A stretch of 64,000 nucleotides of DNA from Phormidesmis priestleyi ULC007 (lineage in GTDB: Bacteria; Cyanobacteriota; Cyanobacteriia; Leptolyngbyales; Leptolyngbyaceae): NCBI RefSeq assembly GCF_001895925.1, contig NZ_MPPI01000008.1:139868-203867 (forward strand), in the 5' to 3' direction. The position numbers and the translations under genes are program-made. Below are positions 8,901 to 16,698 of the stretch, in pieces. The notes under the pieces were generated by a model, which was given only the letters and a program-made list of their open reading frames with translations, ran no database searches and was not told where the DNA came from. Position 1 is the first letter of the stretch, and every line of letters starts with the position of its first letter.

Positions 8901-9158
8901 GGCGATCGCAGCAACAGTTTCTAGCATCGGTAAGTTAATGCGTTTGGACTGCTGTAGTTCAGTCAAAAACTCCACCAGTTCAGCTCGATTCATACTGTAG
9001 GGATGGGCTGGAATCAAGGCGGCGGAAGTCTCTTCGCCAGACGGCTCTAATCGTCGCCAAGCTTCGCCCCAAATCAGCAAACATCCTGCCTGCAACTCAG
9101 CGGGTGAAGCCTCGATCGATTGGGTGTGAAATAACCAGCTACCGTGTAAAACTGCCAT
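5904..9158 (-). CDS. SNF2-family DEAD/DEAH helicase (HepA/RapA-related)
   Basis: A 1084-residue SWI2/SNF2 ATPase. The N-terminal ~570 residues match the SNF2 helicase-associated region of bacterial family members. The ATPase core starts at about residue 600: [11 protein letters not shown] (Walker A), LVLDEAQ (Walker B, DEAQ box) and [11 protein letters not shown] (motif III). It ends with [16 protein letters not shown] and [20 protein letters not shown] (motifs V and VI). Family members use ATP to translocate on double-stranded DNA and remodel protein-DNA complexes; some recycle stalled RNA polymerase. The ATG at 9158 gives [12 protein letters not shown], the usual N-terminus of cyanobacterial homologues. 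The stop codon falls inside a dispersed repeat. Confidence 0.93.
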   Translation of the reverse strand: [1084 protein letters not shown]

Positions 9159-9464
9159 CTGAGTTTTAAATCCCTAAATTTTCTCAAAGTCAGGGCATCT
9201 GCTGAAATTTAGAATGACGAAACCTAATGCGTCGGTTAGAACTGCGATCGCATTTAAGAACGATTCTGCCATCATAAAGCGAAACCCCGACAGGACTGAG
9301 CGAGAATCCGTCAGAATTGGCGATCGATTGATTTTAGAAGTCGCTGCCACTCGATTTGTACCCGTACTTCTTGGCGCCAGTGAGATTAAAAAAGTCAGCA
9401 AAAGGGTATCAGTGTTACGATCGCTGAAGAACAAAATAAAGAACAAGAAAGGAAAGGATATTTC
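9159..9464. other. Intergenic region between divergent SNF2 helicase gene and pnp
   Basis: 306 bp without a convincing gene. It must hold promoters for both divergent genes. HIP1-like GCGATCGC strings occur at 9243 and near 9319. An A-rich stretch with AGGAAAGGAT at 9449-9458 precedes the pnp start and serves as its ribosome binding site. ORFs crossing this region in other frames continue into pnp and look like shadows. I found no clear sigma-70 promoter or RNase III hairpin. Confidence 0.5.
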
Positions 9465-11615
9465 ATGCAAGAGTTTGAGAAGTCAATATCCTTCGATGGT
9501 AGGGATATTCGACTCAAAGTTGGGACGCTTGCCCCACAAGCGGGAGGCGCAGTTTTAATTGAGTCAGGCGATACGGCAGTGTTAGTGGCGGCGACTCGCG
9601 CTAAAGGCAGAGAAGGCATCGACTTTTTGCCATTGCTCGTTGACTATGAAGAGCGGATGTATGCAGCAGGGCGCATTCCCGGCGGTTTTTTGAGACGAGA
9701 AGGGCGACCCCCTGAGAGAGCAACCCTCACGAGTCGTTTAATCGATCGTCCCCTGCGTCCCCTATTTCCCTCGTGGCTGCGGGATGACATTCAGGTGGTT
9801 GCGACCACAATGTCGATGGATGAAAGCGTTCCCCCCGATGTGTTAGCAGTGACCGGAGCCTCGATCGCTGTCATGCTGGCAAAGATTCCGTTTAACGGGC
9901 CGATGGCAGCCGTGCGGGTCGGCTTGGTGGGCGACGATTTTGTGATCAACCCCACTTATAAAGAGATTGAAACGGGCGATCTGGATCTAGTCGTTGCCGG
10001 AACGCCTGACGGGGTGATCATGGTCGAAGCAGGTGCCAACCAGCTTCCTGAGCAAGACATGATTGAAGCGATCGATTTTGGCTATGAAGCGGTGCGTGAC
10101 CTGATTCAGGCGCAGCGAGACTTTATGGCAGAAATGGGCATCGAGTTAGTGACCGAAGAAGCACCTCCAGTCGATCCGACTTTAGAGAACTTTATTCGCG
10201 ATCGTGCCACTACCCCCGTTAAAGAAGTTCTAGCCAGATTTGAGAAAGATAAGGCCATCCGCGAAGCCGCTTTAGATGAAGTCAAAAGCTCAATCTCAAA
10301 AGAGATCGAAGCGTTGCCCGATGAAGATCCGGTGAAAGTGGCGGCGGCGGCAAACGCAAAAGTTCTTAGCAACACCTTCAAAGAAGTCACCAAAACGCTG
10401 ATGCGTCGCCAAGTCATCGATGATGGGATGCGGGTCGATGGTCGCAAGCTAGACGAGATTCGTCCGATTTCTTGCCAGGTCAGCGTCTTGCCTCGTCGCG
10501 TTCACGGCAGCGGTTTGTTTAACCGGGGGCTAACCCAGGTGCTATCAGCCGTCACACTGGGCAGCCCTGGTGATGCTCAAGCGCTAGACGATCTGCACCC
10601 CGATGAGCAAAAACGCTATCTGCACCACTACAACTTTCCTCCCTACTCCGTGGGTGAAACGCGACCGATGCGATCGCCGGGTCGCCGCGAAGTCGGTCAC
10701 GGTGCCCTAGCAGAACGGGCATTAGTTCCAGTGTTGCCGTCTAAAGAGCAGTTTCCCTACGTGATTCGCGTCGTGTCTGAGGTTCTATCTTCTAACGGCT
10801 CAACGTCAATGGGGTCTGTCTCTGGCTCGACGCTGGCATTGATGGATGCCGGAGTGCCACTTGTGAAACCTGTGAGTGGTGCCGCAATGGGCCTGATCAA
10901 AGAAGGCGACGAAATTCGCATTCTCACTGACATTCAAGGTCTTGAAGACTTCTTGGGAGACATGGACTTTAAAGTTGCCGGAACCGACACTGGAATCACC
11001 GCCTTGCAGCTTGACATGAAAATCTCAGGCTTGCCAATGGAAGTAATCGCTGAGGCAATCAACAAGGCGCAACCCGCCCGACTTCACATCTTGGGCAAGA
11101 TGATGGAAGCGATCAACACGCCTCGCAGTGAAATGTCGCCCTTTGCGCCTCGCTTGCTGACGATCAAGATCGATCCTGAATTTATCGGCATGATCATCGG
11201 GCCAGGTGGTAAGAATATCAAGGGCATCACTGAAGAAACGGGAGCCAAAATTGACATTGCCGATGATGGCACGATCACGATTTCTGCGGTGGATGGCGAG
11301 AAAGCAAAACACGCTCGCAGCATTATCCAGGGCATGACGCGCAAGTTGAGCGCAGGCGATGTCTTTGTGGGCAAAGTCACCCGAATTATTCCGATCGGGG
11401 CCTTTGTTGAGTTTCTTCCTGGCAAGGAAGGGATGGTGCATATCTCTCAGCTTGCTGATCATCGAGTCGGCAAGGTTGAAGATGAAGTCGCGGTGGGTGA
11501 TGAAGTGATCATCAAGATTCGCGAAATCGACAATCGAGGTAGAGTCAATCTGACTCGTTTAGGCATTCACCCTGACGAAGCCACGGCTGCTCGTGAAACG
11601 CAAAATAGACCTTAA
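9465..11615 (+). CDS. pnp: Polyribonucleotide nucleotidyltransferase (PNPase)
   Basis: A 716-residue, full-length PNPase that degrades RNA 3' to 5' phosphorolytically and can add heteropolymeric tails in cyanobacteria. The first RNase PH-like domain starts [20 protein letters not shown] and includes the FLRREGRP motif. An alpha-helical linker follows, then the second RNase PH domain with [16 protein letters not shown] and [20 protein letters not shown]. The catalytic Asp region is [19 protein letters not shown] domain ([12 protein letters not shown], about residue 575) and an S1 domain ([20 protein letters not shown], about residue 630) complete the protein. The ATG at 9465 follows AGGAAAGGAT. 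A terminator lies 24 bp downstream. Confidence 0.98.
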   Translation: MQEFEKSISFDGRDIRLKVGTLAPQAGGAVLIESGDTAVLVAATRAKGREGIDFLPLLVDYEERMYAAGRIPGGFLRREGRPPERATLTSRLIDRPLRPLFPSWLRDDIQVVATTMSMDESVPPDVLAVTGASIAVMLAKIPFNGPMAAVRVGLVGDDFVINPTYKEIETGDLDLVVAGTPDGVIMVEAGANQLPEQDMIEAIDFGYEAVRDLIQAQRDFMAEMGIELVTEEAPPVDPTLENFIRDRATTPVKEVLARFEKDKAIREAALDEVKSSISKEIEALPDEDPVKVAAAANAKVLSNTFKEVTKTLMRRQVIDDGMRVDGRKLDEIRPISCQVSVLPRRVHGSGLFNRGLTQVLSAVTLGSPGDAQALDDLHPDEQKRYLHHYNFPPYSVGETRPMRSPGRREVGHGALAERALVPVLPSKEQFPYVIRVVSEVLSSNGSTSMGSVSGSTLALMDAGVPLVKPVSGAAMGLIKEGDEIRILTDIQGLEDFLGDMDFKVAGTDTGITALQLDMKISGLPMEVIAEAINKAQPARLHILGKMMEAINTPRSEMSPFAPRLLTIKIDPEFIGMIIGPGGKNIKGITEETGAKIDIADDGTITISAVDGEKAKHARSIIQGMTRKLSAGDVFVGKVTRIIPIGAFVEFLPGKEGMVHISQLADHRVGKVEDEVAVGDEVIIKIREIDNRGRVNLTRLGIHPDEATAARETQNRP

Positions 11616-11638
11616 ATCAATTCGCTCAATTTAACGAT

Positions 11639-11669
11639 CGTCCTTCATTTAATTGAGGGACGTTTCTTT
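11639..11669 (+). terminator. Intrinsic terminator of pnp
   Basis: The sequence CGTCCTTCA, loop TTTAAT, then TGAGGGACG forms a 9-bp stem with one G-U pair. TTTCTTT follows directly, 24 bases after the pnp stop codon. Confidence 0.8.
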
Positions 11670-11688
11670 ATGGGTGCAGCATGTGAGG

Positions 11689-11873
11689 TAATATCACGTC
11701 AGTTCGATGAGTTCTTTCGCTTCGTTCTTCAGGGCTTCAGCCCCCTAAATCCCCCAATTCTGGGGGACTTCAAGCTCAGAGTTTAGGTTCAAAGTTCCCC
11801 AATTTGGGGGATTTAGGGGGCAGCCCGGATTTGCAACCGCAGCGAAAAGCTTGATCGAATTCACGTTAATATC
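11689..11873. mobile_element. MITE-like element, copy A, with 7-bp target duplication TAATATC
   Basis: The element proper is 11696-11866 (171 bp), from ACGTCAGTTCGATGA to GATCGAATTCACGT, which are imperfect inverted ends. It is flanked on both sides by TAATATC (11689-11695 and 11867-11873). The interior is the inverted pair CCCCCTAAATCCCCC / GGGGGATTTAGGGGG, with a second inner pair (CCCAATTCTGGGGG / CCCCAATTTGGGGG). It encodes nothing. Confidence 0.85.
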
Positions 11874-11879
11874 AGTTTG

Positions 11880-11930
11880 ATTTACGCGATAGATCTGCAT
11901 GAGGGCACGGCAGTGCCATGCCCGTACGTA
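11880..11930. repeat. Dispersed hairpin repeat (GAGGGCACGGCAGTGCCATGCCCGT)
   Basis: GATCTGCATGAGGGCACGGC then AGTGCCATGCCCGT. GGGCACGGCA and TGCCATGCCC form a 10-base hairpin with one mismatch. A near-identical copy lies at 13405-13441, so the malic enzyme gene is bracketed by the pair in direct orientation. Confidence 0.75.
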
Positions 11931-11955
11931 AAGATATATCGTGCCCTTAGAGTTC

Positions 11956-13347
11956 TTAAATGCGCGCGACTCCATCTTCACGAGCCGCTTTTTGAACGGC
12001 TGCCGAAACGACTGTCGCAACCCGATCGTCAAACACTGAAGGAACAATATTTTCTCGGCTCAGATCACTCTCTGCAACCAGAGATGCGATCGCTAACGCA
12101 GCTTGCAAATACATATTAGTCGTGAAGTTAGACGCACGACAATCTAACGCACCGCGAAACACTCCGGGGAATGCTAAAACGTTATTAATTTGATTGGGAT
12201 AATCACTGCGTCCAGTTGCCATGACTGCCACGTCGTCGCGCACCAATTCAGGCTGGATTTCTGGCACCGGATTTGCCATCGCAAACACGATCGGGTCTTT
12301 TGCCATTGATTTCACCATTTCAGGAGAAACGACTCCGGGGGCACTCACGCCTAAAAACACATCTGTGCCTTTCATCGCATCGGCAAGCGTGCCCTTCATT
12401 TCAACGGCAAATTCTCGTTTCTGCTCGGTTAAGTCAGCCCGATCGCTCGAGAGAATTCCTTTAGAGTCACACATTGAGATTTGAGTGGCACCCGCTTTAC
12501 GGAGCAGACGCGCGATCGCAACCCCAGCGGCCCCGGCTCCATTAATCACAATTTTCACGTCACTGATCGATTTCTTAACCAGCTTCAGCGCATTTGAGAG
12601 GGCGGCAAGGGAGACGATCGCGGTTCCGTGCTGGTCATCGTGAAAGATCGGAATGTTGAGTTCTTGCTGAAGTCGAGTCTCAATCTCAAAACAGCGAGGC
12701 GCGGCAATGTCTTCTAAATTAACGCCACCAAAAACCGGAGCCAGCATCTTGACAGCTTCGACGATCGCATCGGTGTCTTGCGTCGCCAAACAAATCGGAA
12801 AGGCATCAATGCCACCAAATTCTTTAAACAGCATCGCTTTGCCCTCCATCACGGGCATTGCGGCTTCGGGCCCAAGGTTGCCCAACCCCAAAACGGCGCT
12901 GCCATCGGTGACGATCGCCACCATGTTGCCCTTGACGGTCAGTTCATAGACGCGATCGGGATCTTGGGCGATCGCCATACACACCCGACCGACCCCTGGC
13001 GTATAGGCCATCGCTAAATCGGATTGTCTGCTCAATGGCACCTTGCTTTGAACAGTGATTTTGCCGCCTTGATGCAGCGCAAAAGTGCGATCATCAGCGT
13101 GCAAAACTTTGACATCAGGTAAAGATTTGATGGCTTGCACGATCGCGTCTGCATGGTCACTGCTGGCGGCATCTACAATGATGTTTCGCAGCGACAGATC
13201 GCGAGTTTGTTCGACGAGATCAATCTGCCCGATGCTGCCACCTAAAGTAGAAATCGCTTGCACTACGCTGGCTAACATCCCCGGTCGGTTTGGCACTTCA
13301 AAGCGGATGGTCAGACTGTAACTAGAGTTTGGGGTAAGGTTCGCCAT
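11956..13347 (-). CDS. NAD(P)-dependent malic enzyme with N-terminal ACT domain
   Basis: Oxidatively decarboxylates malate to pyruvate and CO2 with NAD(P) as acceptor. Residues about 8-82 form an ACT domain (SLTIRFEVPNRPGMLASVVQ), a probable amino-acid or ligand-binding regulatory module. The malic N-terminal domain follows with AYTPGVGRVC, LGNLGPEAAMPVMEGK and the metal-binding FHDDQHGTA. The NAD-binding domain has INGAGAAGVAIARLL. The length of 463 residues fits the small bacterial malic enzymes without a phosphotransacetylase domain. It stands alone, transcribed against pnp, with a copy of one hairpin repeat on each side. Confidence 0.93.
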   Translation of the reverse strand: MANLTPNSSYSLTIRFEVPNRPGMLASVVQAISTLGGSIGQIDLVEQTRDLSLRNIIVDAASSDHADAIVQAIKSLPDVKVLHADDRTFALHQGGKITVQSKVPLSRQSDLAMAYTPGVGRVCMAIAQDPDRVYELTVKGNMVAIVTDGSAVLGLGNLGPEAAMPVMEGKAMLFKEFGGIDAFPICLATQDTDAIVEAVKMLAPVFGGVNLEDIAAPRCFEIETRLQQELNIPIFHDDQHGTAIVSLAALSNALKLVKKSISDVKIVINGAGAAGVAIARLLRKAGATQISMCDSKGILSSDRADLTEQKREFAVEMKGTLADAMKGTDVFLGVSAPGVVSPEMVKSMAKDPIVFAMANPVPEIQPELVRDDVAVMATGRSDYPNQINNVLAFPGVFRGALDCRASNFTTNMYLQAALAIASLVAESDLSRENIVPSVFDDRVATVVSAAVQKAAREDGVARI

Positions 13348-13384
13348 AGCTGTAGAAAAGTTAGAACGGGAATTTTAGATTCTA

Positions 13385-13445
13385 TACCAATTTTATTTAT
13401 GCAACAGATCCGCATGAGGGCACAGCAGTGCCATGCCCGTCCATG
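13385..13445. repeat. Dispersed hairpin repeat, second copy upstream of the malic enzyme
   Basis: CAGATCCGCATGAGGGCACA then GCAGTGCCATGCCCGT, with ATACCAATTTTATTTATG before it. It corresponds to the copy at 11880-11930, including part of the A/T-rich shoulder. It lies 50-100 bp upstream of the malic enzyme start, in the promoter region. Confidence 0.75.
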
Positions 13446-13597
13446 TTTGTAAAATCGCAATCGTTTCTGAAATTGGTATTAATTTTGAATCAGTCATTCA
13501 AAATCTAAAGGTTCCCCGCAGGTCGCTCTTTAGCCTAAAAGAAGGACGCTGAGGTATCTGTGCTGGGTGAACCAAAGGGACAACCCTCTACGGATAG

Positions 13598-14674
13598 CTA
13601 CCAAAAATTCAAATCTTTTGGCTCGATCGCGGCTTGATAAGTCGCCCGAACATGGGGTCCAAACACAATCAAATCTCCAGTTTTGAGCGCACAACTCTGT
13701 TGCTTTTGCCCATTCACCAGCAAGCCATTGGTGCTGGGTTTTCCAGCCAGATTGCCATCGCTAATCGTATAGGTGTAGCTGCCGTTGTCATGGTTAACTC
13801 GCCGCAACACCGCATGATATCGAGACGCAAACTGAGATCTTAAGCAAATATCGTTTTTAGGATCTCGCCCGATCGTGTAGTGGTCATTTTCTAACCCAAT
13901 CTCATGCTGTCCAGCATCGTCTTCAACGACTAACAACGGCAGTTGATGGCCTGCCTCAGACTCTTGCACCGCTTTAGGAGGATGCAATTCTTCTTCTATC
14001 AGCGATGAGCCTTCATAGCCCTCACTACACCAGGTTGGCTTAGTCGTTGGCTGCCTCAGCGAGGTTAGCCCAAGTTGTTGAGATGCCAGTAGGCGGGCTT
14101 GCCAGGAAACCTGATCGTCGGCTTGCAGAGACAGCGCCCGATCGTAGTTTGCGATCGCTTCGGTGTAGCGTTTTAGCTCAATCAGCGCGTTGCCACGATT
14201 GCGCCAGGTCAGATAGTTTTCAGCGTTAAGTTGCAGGGCGCGGTTATAGCTAGCGATCGCGTCTTCATAGTGGCTCAACCCATAGAGCAAGGCATTACCG
14301 CGATTTTGCCAGGCCATCGCATGAGCATCATTGATTTGCAGCGTTTTGTCGTAGCACTTGATCGCCGCCTCATAGTCCCCTAACCCATAGTGAAGAGAAT
14401 TGCCGCGATCGTGCCAGATCTCGTCAATGGCTTCTCGGTTTGGCTCGGTTTCTAAGGCTCGATCGTAGCTAGCGATCGCTTCAGAATAAAACCCTAAACT
14501 GTCTAGCGACAAGCCGCGCTCATACCAGGCTTCCCAGAAGTCCGATCGCGCTTGCAAAACTTTGTTGTAATGGGCAACTGCTTCTTCATGTTCCCCGTTA
14601 GCGGCGCGGTCTAGCCCCTGGCGGAAACAAGCGAGCGCGTCACCCGTCAGGGGAAGACGACCTGTATCAAGCAT
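13598..14674 (-). CDS. TPR-repeat protein with C-terminal FHA domain
   Basis: A 358-residue protein. Residues about 10-210 hold five tetratricopeptide repeats of the cyanobacterial type (AIASYDRALxxxxxxxxxWxNRGNAL). The C-terminal part (about 250-350) is an FHA domain with YTIGRDPKNDI, the SRYHAVLRR phosphothreonine-binding Ser/Arg/His set, and NGLLVNG. FHA domains bind phosphothreonine peptides, and TPRs are protein-interaction scaffolds. An adaptor role in a Ser/Thr kinase pathway is likely, but no kinase gene is adjacent. The ATG at 14674 is taken as the start. No signal peptide or membrane segment is seen. Confidence 0.88.
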   Translation of the reverse strand: MLDTGRLPLTGDALACFRQGLDRAANGEHEEAVAHYNKVLQARSDFWEAWYERGLSLDSLGFYSEAIASYDRALETEPNREAIDEIWHDRGNSLHYGLGDYEAAIKCYDKTLQINDAHAMAWQNRGNALLYGLSHYEDAIASYNRALQLNAENYLTWRNRGNALIELKRYTEAIANYDRALSLQADDQVSWQARLLASQQLGLTSLRQPTTKPTWCSEGYEGSSLIEEELHPPKAVQESEAGHQLPLLVVEDDAGQHEIGLENDHYTIGRDPKNDICLRSQFASRYHAVLRRVNHDNGSYTYTISDGNLAGKPSTNGLLVNGQKQQSCALKTGDLIVFGPHVRATYQAAIEPKDLNFW

Positions 14675-14897
14675 GGCTGGATTTATAAATAGTTTCTCTA
14701 GCCTTGGTCTTTTGAGACTAACACAGGAAGATCAGTCGTGAAACGCAGACTTGGGGGAATTGCGGAGTTTTCATGGGAACTATATAAAGTCAATGAGAGT
14801 TACCCTGTATATTCACCTTTCACGAGCGAGATCCGGAAATTATTGAAAATTAACTCAGATCTTTCACCAGTCTCAACTATTTCCCACTCACCTGCCC
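14675..14897. other. Intergenic region upstream of TPR-FHA gene
   Basis: Together with the repeats to 15213 this forms a 539-bp gap without a gene. This left part is A/T-rich and presumably contains the promoter of the TPR-FHA gene. I see no other feature in it. Confidence 0.4.
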
Positions 14898-15084
14898 TGA
14901 ATTAATGTCAGTTCGAGGAGGTTTTTCGCTTCGTTTTGAGCGGCTTCAGCCCCCTAAATCCCCCATTCTGGGGGACTTTGAACCGAAAATCTTGGCTCAA
15001 AGTCCCCCAATTTTGGGGGATTTAGGTAGCTCTCCCAGATTCACAATCGTAGCCAATCACTTCTGTCGAACTGACGTTGAATTA
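14898..15084. mobile_element. MITE-like element, copy B, with 7-bp target duplication TGAATTA
   Basis: The element is 14905-15077 (173 bp). The left end is ATGTCAGTTCGAGGAG, and the right end TGTCGAACTGACGT is its inverted counterpart. It is flanked by TGAATTA on both sides (14898-14904, 15078-15084). The core carries the CCCCCTAAATCCCCC / GGGGGATTTAGG inverted pair found in the other copies. Confidence 0.88.
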
Positions 15085-15099
15085 AAATTCGGGCTAATC

Positions 15100-15190
15100 G
15101 CCAAAGTCCTCTGAAGAGGACTGAGCAAACGTTTTAACCCATTTCAATGGGTTTGAGCTATCAGCCAGGAACTTCAGTTCTGGGCGGTTG
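15100..15190. repeat. Triple-hairpin repeat downstream of copy B
   Basis: Three palindromes in a row: AGTCCTCTGAAGAGGACT (15105-15122, perfect), AACCCATTTCAATGGGTT (15136-15153, near perfect), and CCAGGAACTTCAGTTCTGG (15165-15183). This cassette resembles a short dispersed repeat I associate with cyanobacterial genomes, often near transposase genes. No transposase is present here. Its position, 31 bases past the carboxypeptidase stop, would also suit transcription termination. Confidence 0.65.
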
Positions 15191-15213
15191 TGGCGAGAGG
15201 TGCAAGATCTAAG

Positions 15214-16548
15214 TTAATTGACCCGCTCACTCACGGGCGCTTTGCTCGATCGCTCTGAGTTGATTGACAACGCGGCTGGAGAAGTCTGCACGGCTCCCCA
15301 CTGGCTGGATAGACCTCGTAACAGGGCTTCTTGATCTGACCGAAAGCCTTCTAAATTGTTGTTGCCCCCGTTGATTACCACAAACCAAACCACCCCTTTT
15401 TGACTTGTCGGCAACGCGCCTGCTAAGGCACTGACGGCATCTAAACTGCCCGACTTAGTGACCGCTAACGCCGGAATTTTACGGGCATCGAGAACGCCGC
15501 TATCTTGCCCGACCACAGTAAAGATATCGGCAACCGTGAGCTTAAAGGGTTCGAGAGAACGCTCGATCGCCAAAAACATCGCGCAGACCGCACGGGGAGA
15601 GAGGCGATTTTCGGTGCCTAACCCTGACCCATTGACCAATAGCACTTCTGATTGCGGAACGCCTGCCGCTTGCGCCGCCTTAAAAGAGACGATTTTTGCT
15701 CCACCAACTGTGCTGGCGATGATTTCTGCCATCGCATTATTGCTATAGCGATTCATCTTCTTCAGCAATTCTGCAAGTGGAAGCGACTGATGGCGCAATA
15801 GCGGTTTAGCGTTTGCTGGCAGAGCATTGGCGACTTTCACATCTCCCGCGATCGTCACTTGGGGGCGCGGCGTTCCGGCTGGGAGGGTGAGATGTTGGGC
15901 TTTGACTTCTTCAGACCAGAGTGCAGCATTCAGACCTTGTTTGAGCAACTCGCCTGACGCTTTCGGGTCTGTGTCAAAGTTCATATAAAATCTGCCGACG
16001 ACAATCAGATTGCCCGTCACCTGGCGGATTTGTAGCTGATTGAGCAGGTTGCCCACGGCGATCGCTTCCTCCCACACAAATAGAGGGTCGTTTCCGCCTT
16101 GAACGATCAGATCTCCTTTGAGAATGCCATTCTCGATCGTTCCGGTTGAACTGATTTCGGTCACAAATCGATGGTCAACGCCAAACGTTTGCAGTGCTGC
16201 TAGAGAAGTCGCTACTTTTGTCAAAGAGGCGGCAGAGAGGGGGGTGGTGCCTTGGTGATTGGCGAGTAGCGTGGTTCCAGACTGCATCCAAACGCCTTGC
16301 GATCGTTCTGAGAACCCTTGATTTGCCAGTTTTTTGAGATATTGCTGAATGGTGCGGGTTGTGGCAGCGTCGGGCGTAGTCGGTGAAACCAGCCCAAACG
16401 GACTTTGACTCGCAGAACTCAAGGCAGGCTGATTAGAGATGGGCGAAGCAGTCGCTTGAGGAGCCGTTGATTTAGACGCTTCTGCTGTGCAACCAGCCGT
16501 CAATCCTAAAATGAGTAACGCGATCGGAAAGGAGCGAGATTTGAGCAT
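15214..16548 (-). CDS. dacB: D-alanyl-D-alanine carboxypeptidase/endopeptidase, PBP4 (S13) family, lipoprotein
   Basis: Removes terminal D-Ala or cleaves cross-links in peptidoglycan. The S13 active-site set is visible: SLTK (Ser nucleophile and Lys, in LSAASLTKVATSLAAL), SNN (in RYSNNAMAE) and KSG (in AVTKSGSLD). I choose the ATG at 16548 because the product then begins MLKSRSFPIALLILGLTAGC, a lipoprotein signal with lipobox LTAGC. The frame extends 10 codons further upstream without adding a better signal. A Ser/Pro/Thr-rich linker follows the lipid anchor. The 444-residue length is normal. A LexA-like palindrome lies about 95 bases upstream. Confidence 0.9.
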   Translation of the reverse strand: MLKSRSFPIALLILGLTAGCTAEASKSTAPQATASPISNQPALSSASQSPFGLVSPTTPDAATTRTIQQYLKKLANQGFSERSQGVWMQSGTTLLANHQGTTPLSAASLTKVATSLAALQTFGVDHRFVTEISSTGTIENGILKGDLIVQGGNDPLFVWEEAIAVGNLLNQLQIRQVTGNLIVVGRFYMNFDTDPKASGELLKQGLNAALWSEEVKAQHLTLPAGTPRPQVTIAGDVKVANALPANAKPLLRHQSLPLAELLKKMNRYSNNAMAEIIASTVGGAKIVSFKAAQAAGVPQSEVLLVNGSGLGTENRLSPRAVCAMFLAIERSLEPFKLTVADIFTVVGQDSGVLDARKIPALAVTKSGSLDAVSALAGALPTSQKGVVWFVVINGGNNNLEGFRSDQEALLRGLSSQWGAVQTSPAALSINSERSSKAPVSERVN

Positions 16549-16641
16549 GATTTTAGCGAGGGGCTGCCACAACATCACAGCGTTTCTCAGGATATGCTAA
16601 ACGATCGATCGTCACCAAAACACATTTCTCCCAAATTTATT

Positions 16642-16655
16642 AGAACAAATGTTCT
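16642..16655. promoter_or_regulatory. LexA-like palindrome AGAACAAATGTTCT
   Basis: A perfect 5-bp inverted repeat AGAAC-AAAT-GTTCT. It matches the GAACnnnnGTTC core of Gram-positive LexA boxes; the published cyanobacterial box is somewhat different. It sits 94-107 bases upstream of the carboxypeptidase start and just past the 3' end of the NACHT gene. Operator function is speculation. Confidence 0.3.
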
Positions 16656-16698
16656 TAGGTTAAGGGTGACGATCGTCCGTTAAAGTCTCACCACCTAA

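Noticed and set aside
11880..13445. Composite transposon around the malic enzyme, because of the flanking repeat pair
   Set aside because: The flanking repeats are short hairpin repeats without a transposase or target duplication around the unit; the gene is housekeeping.
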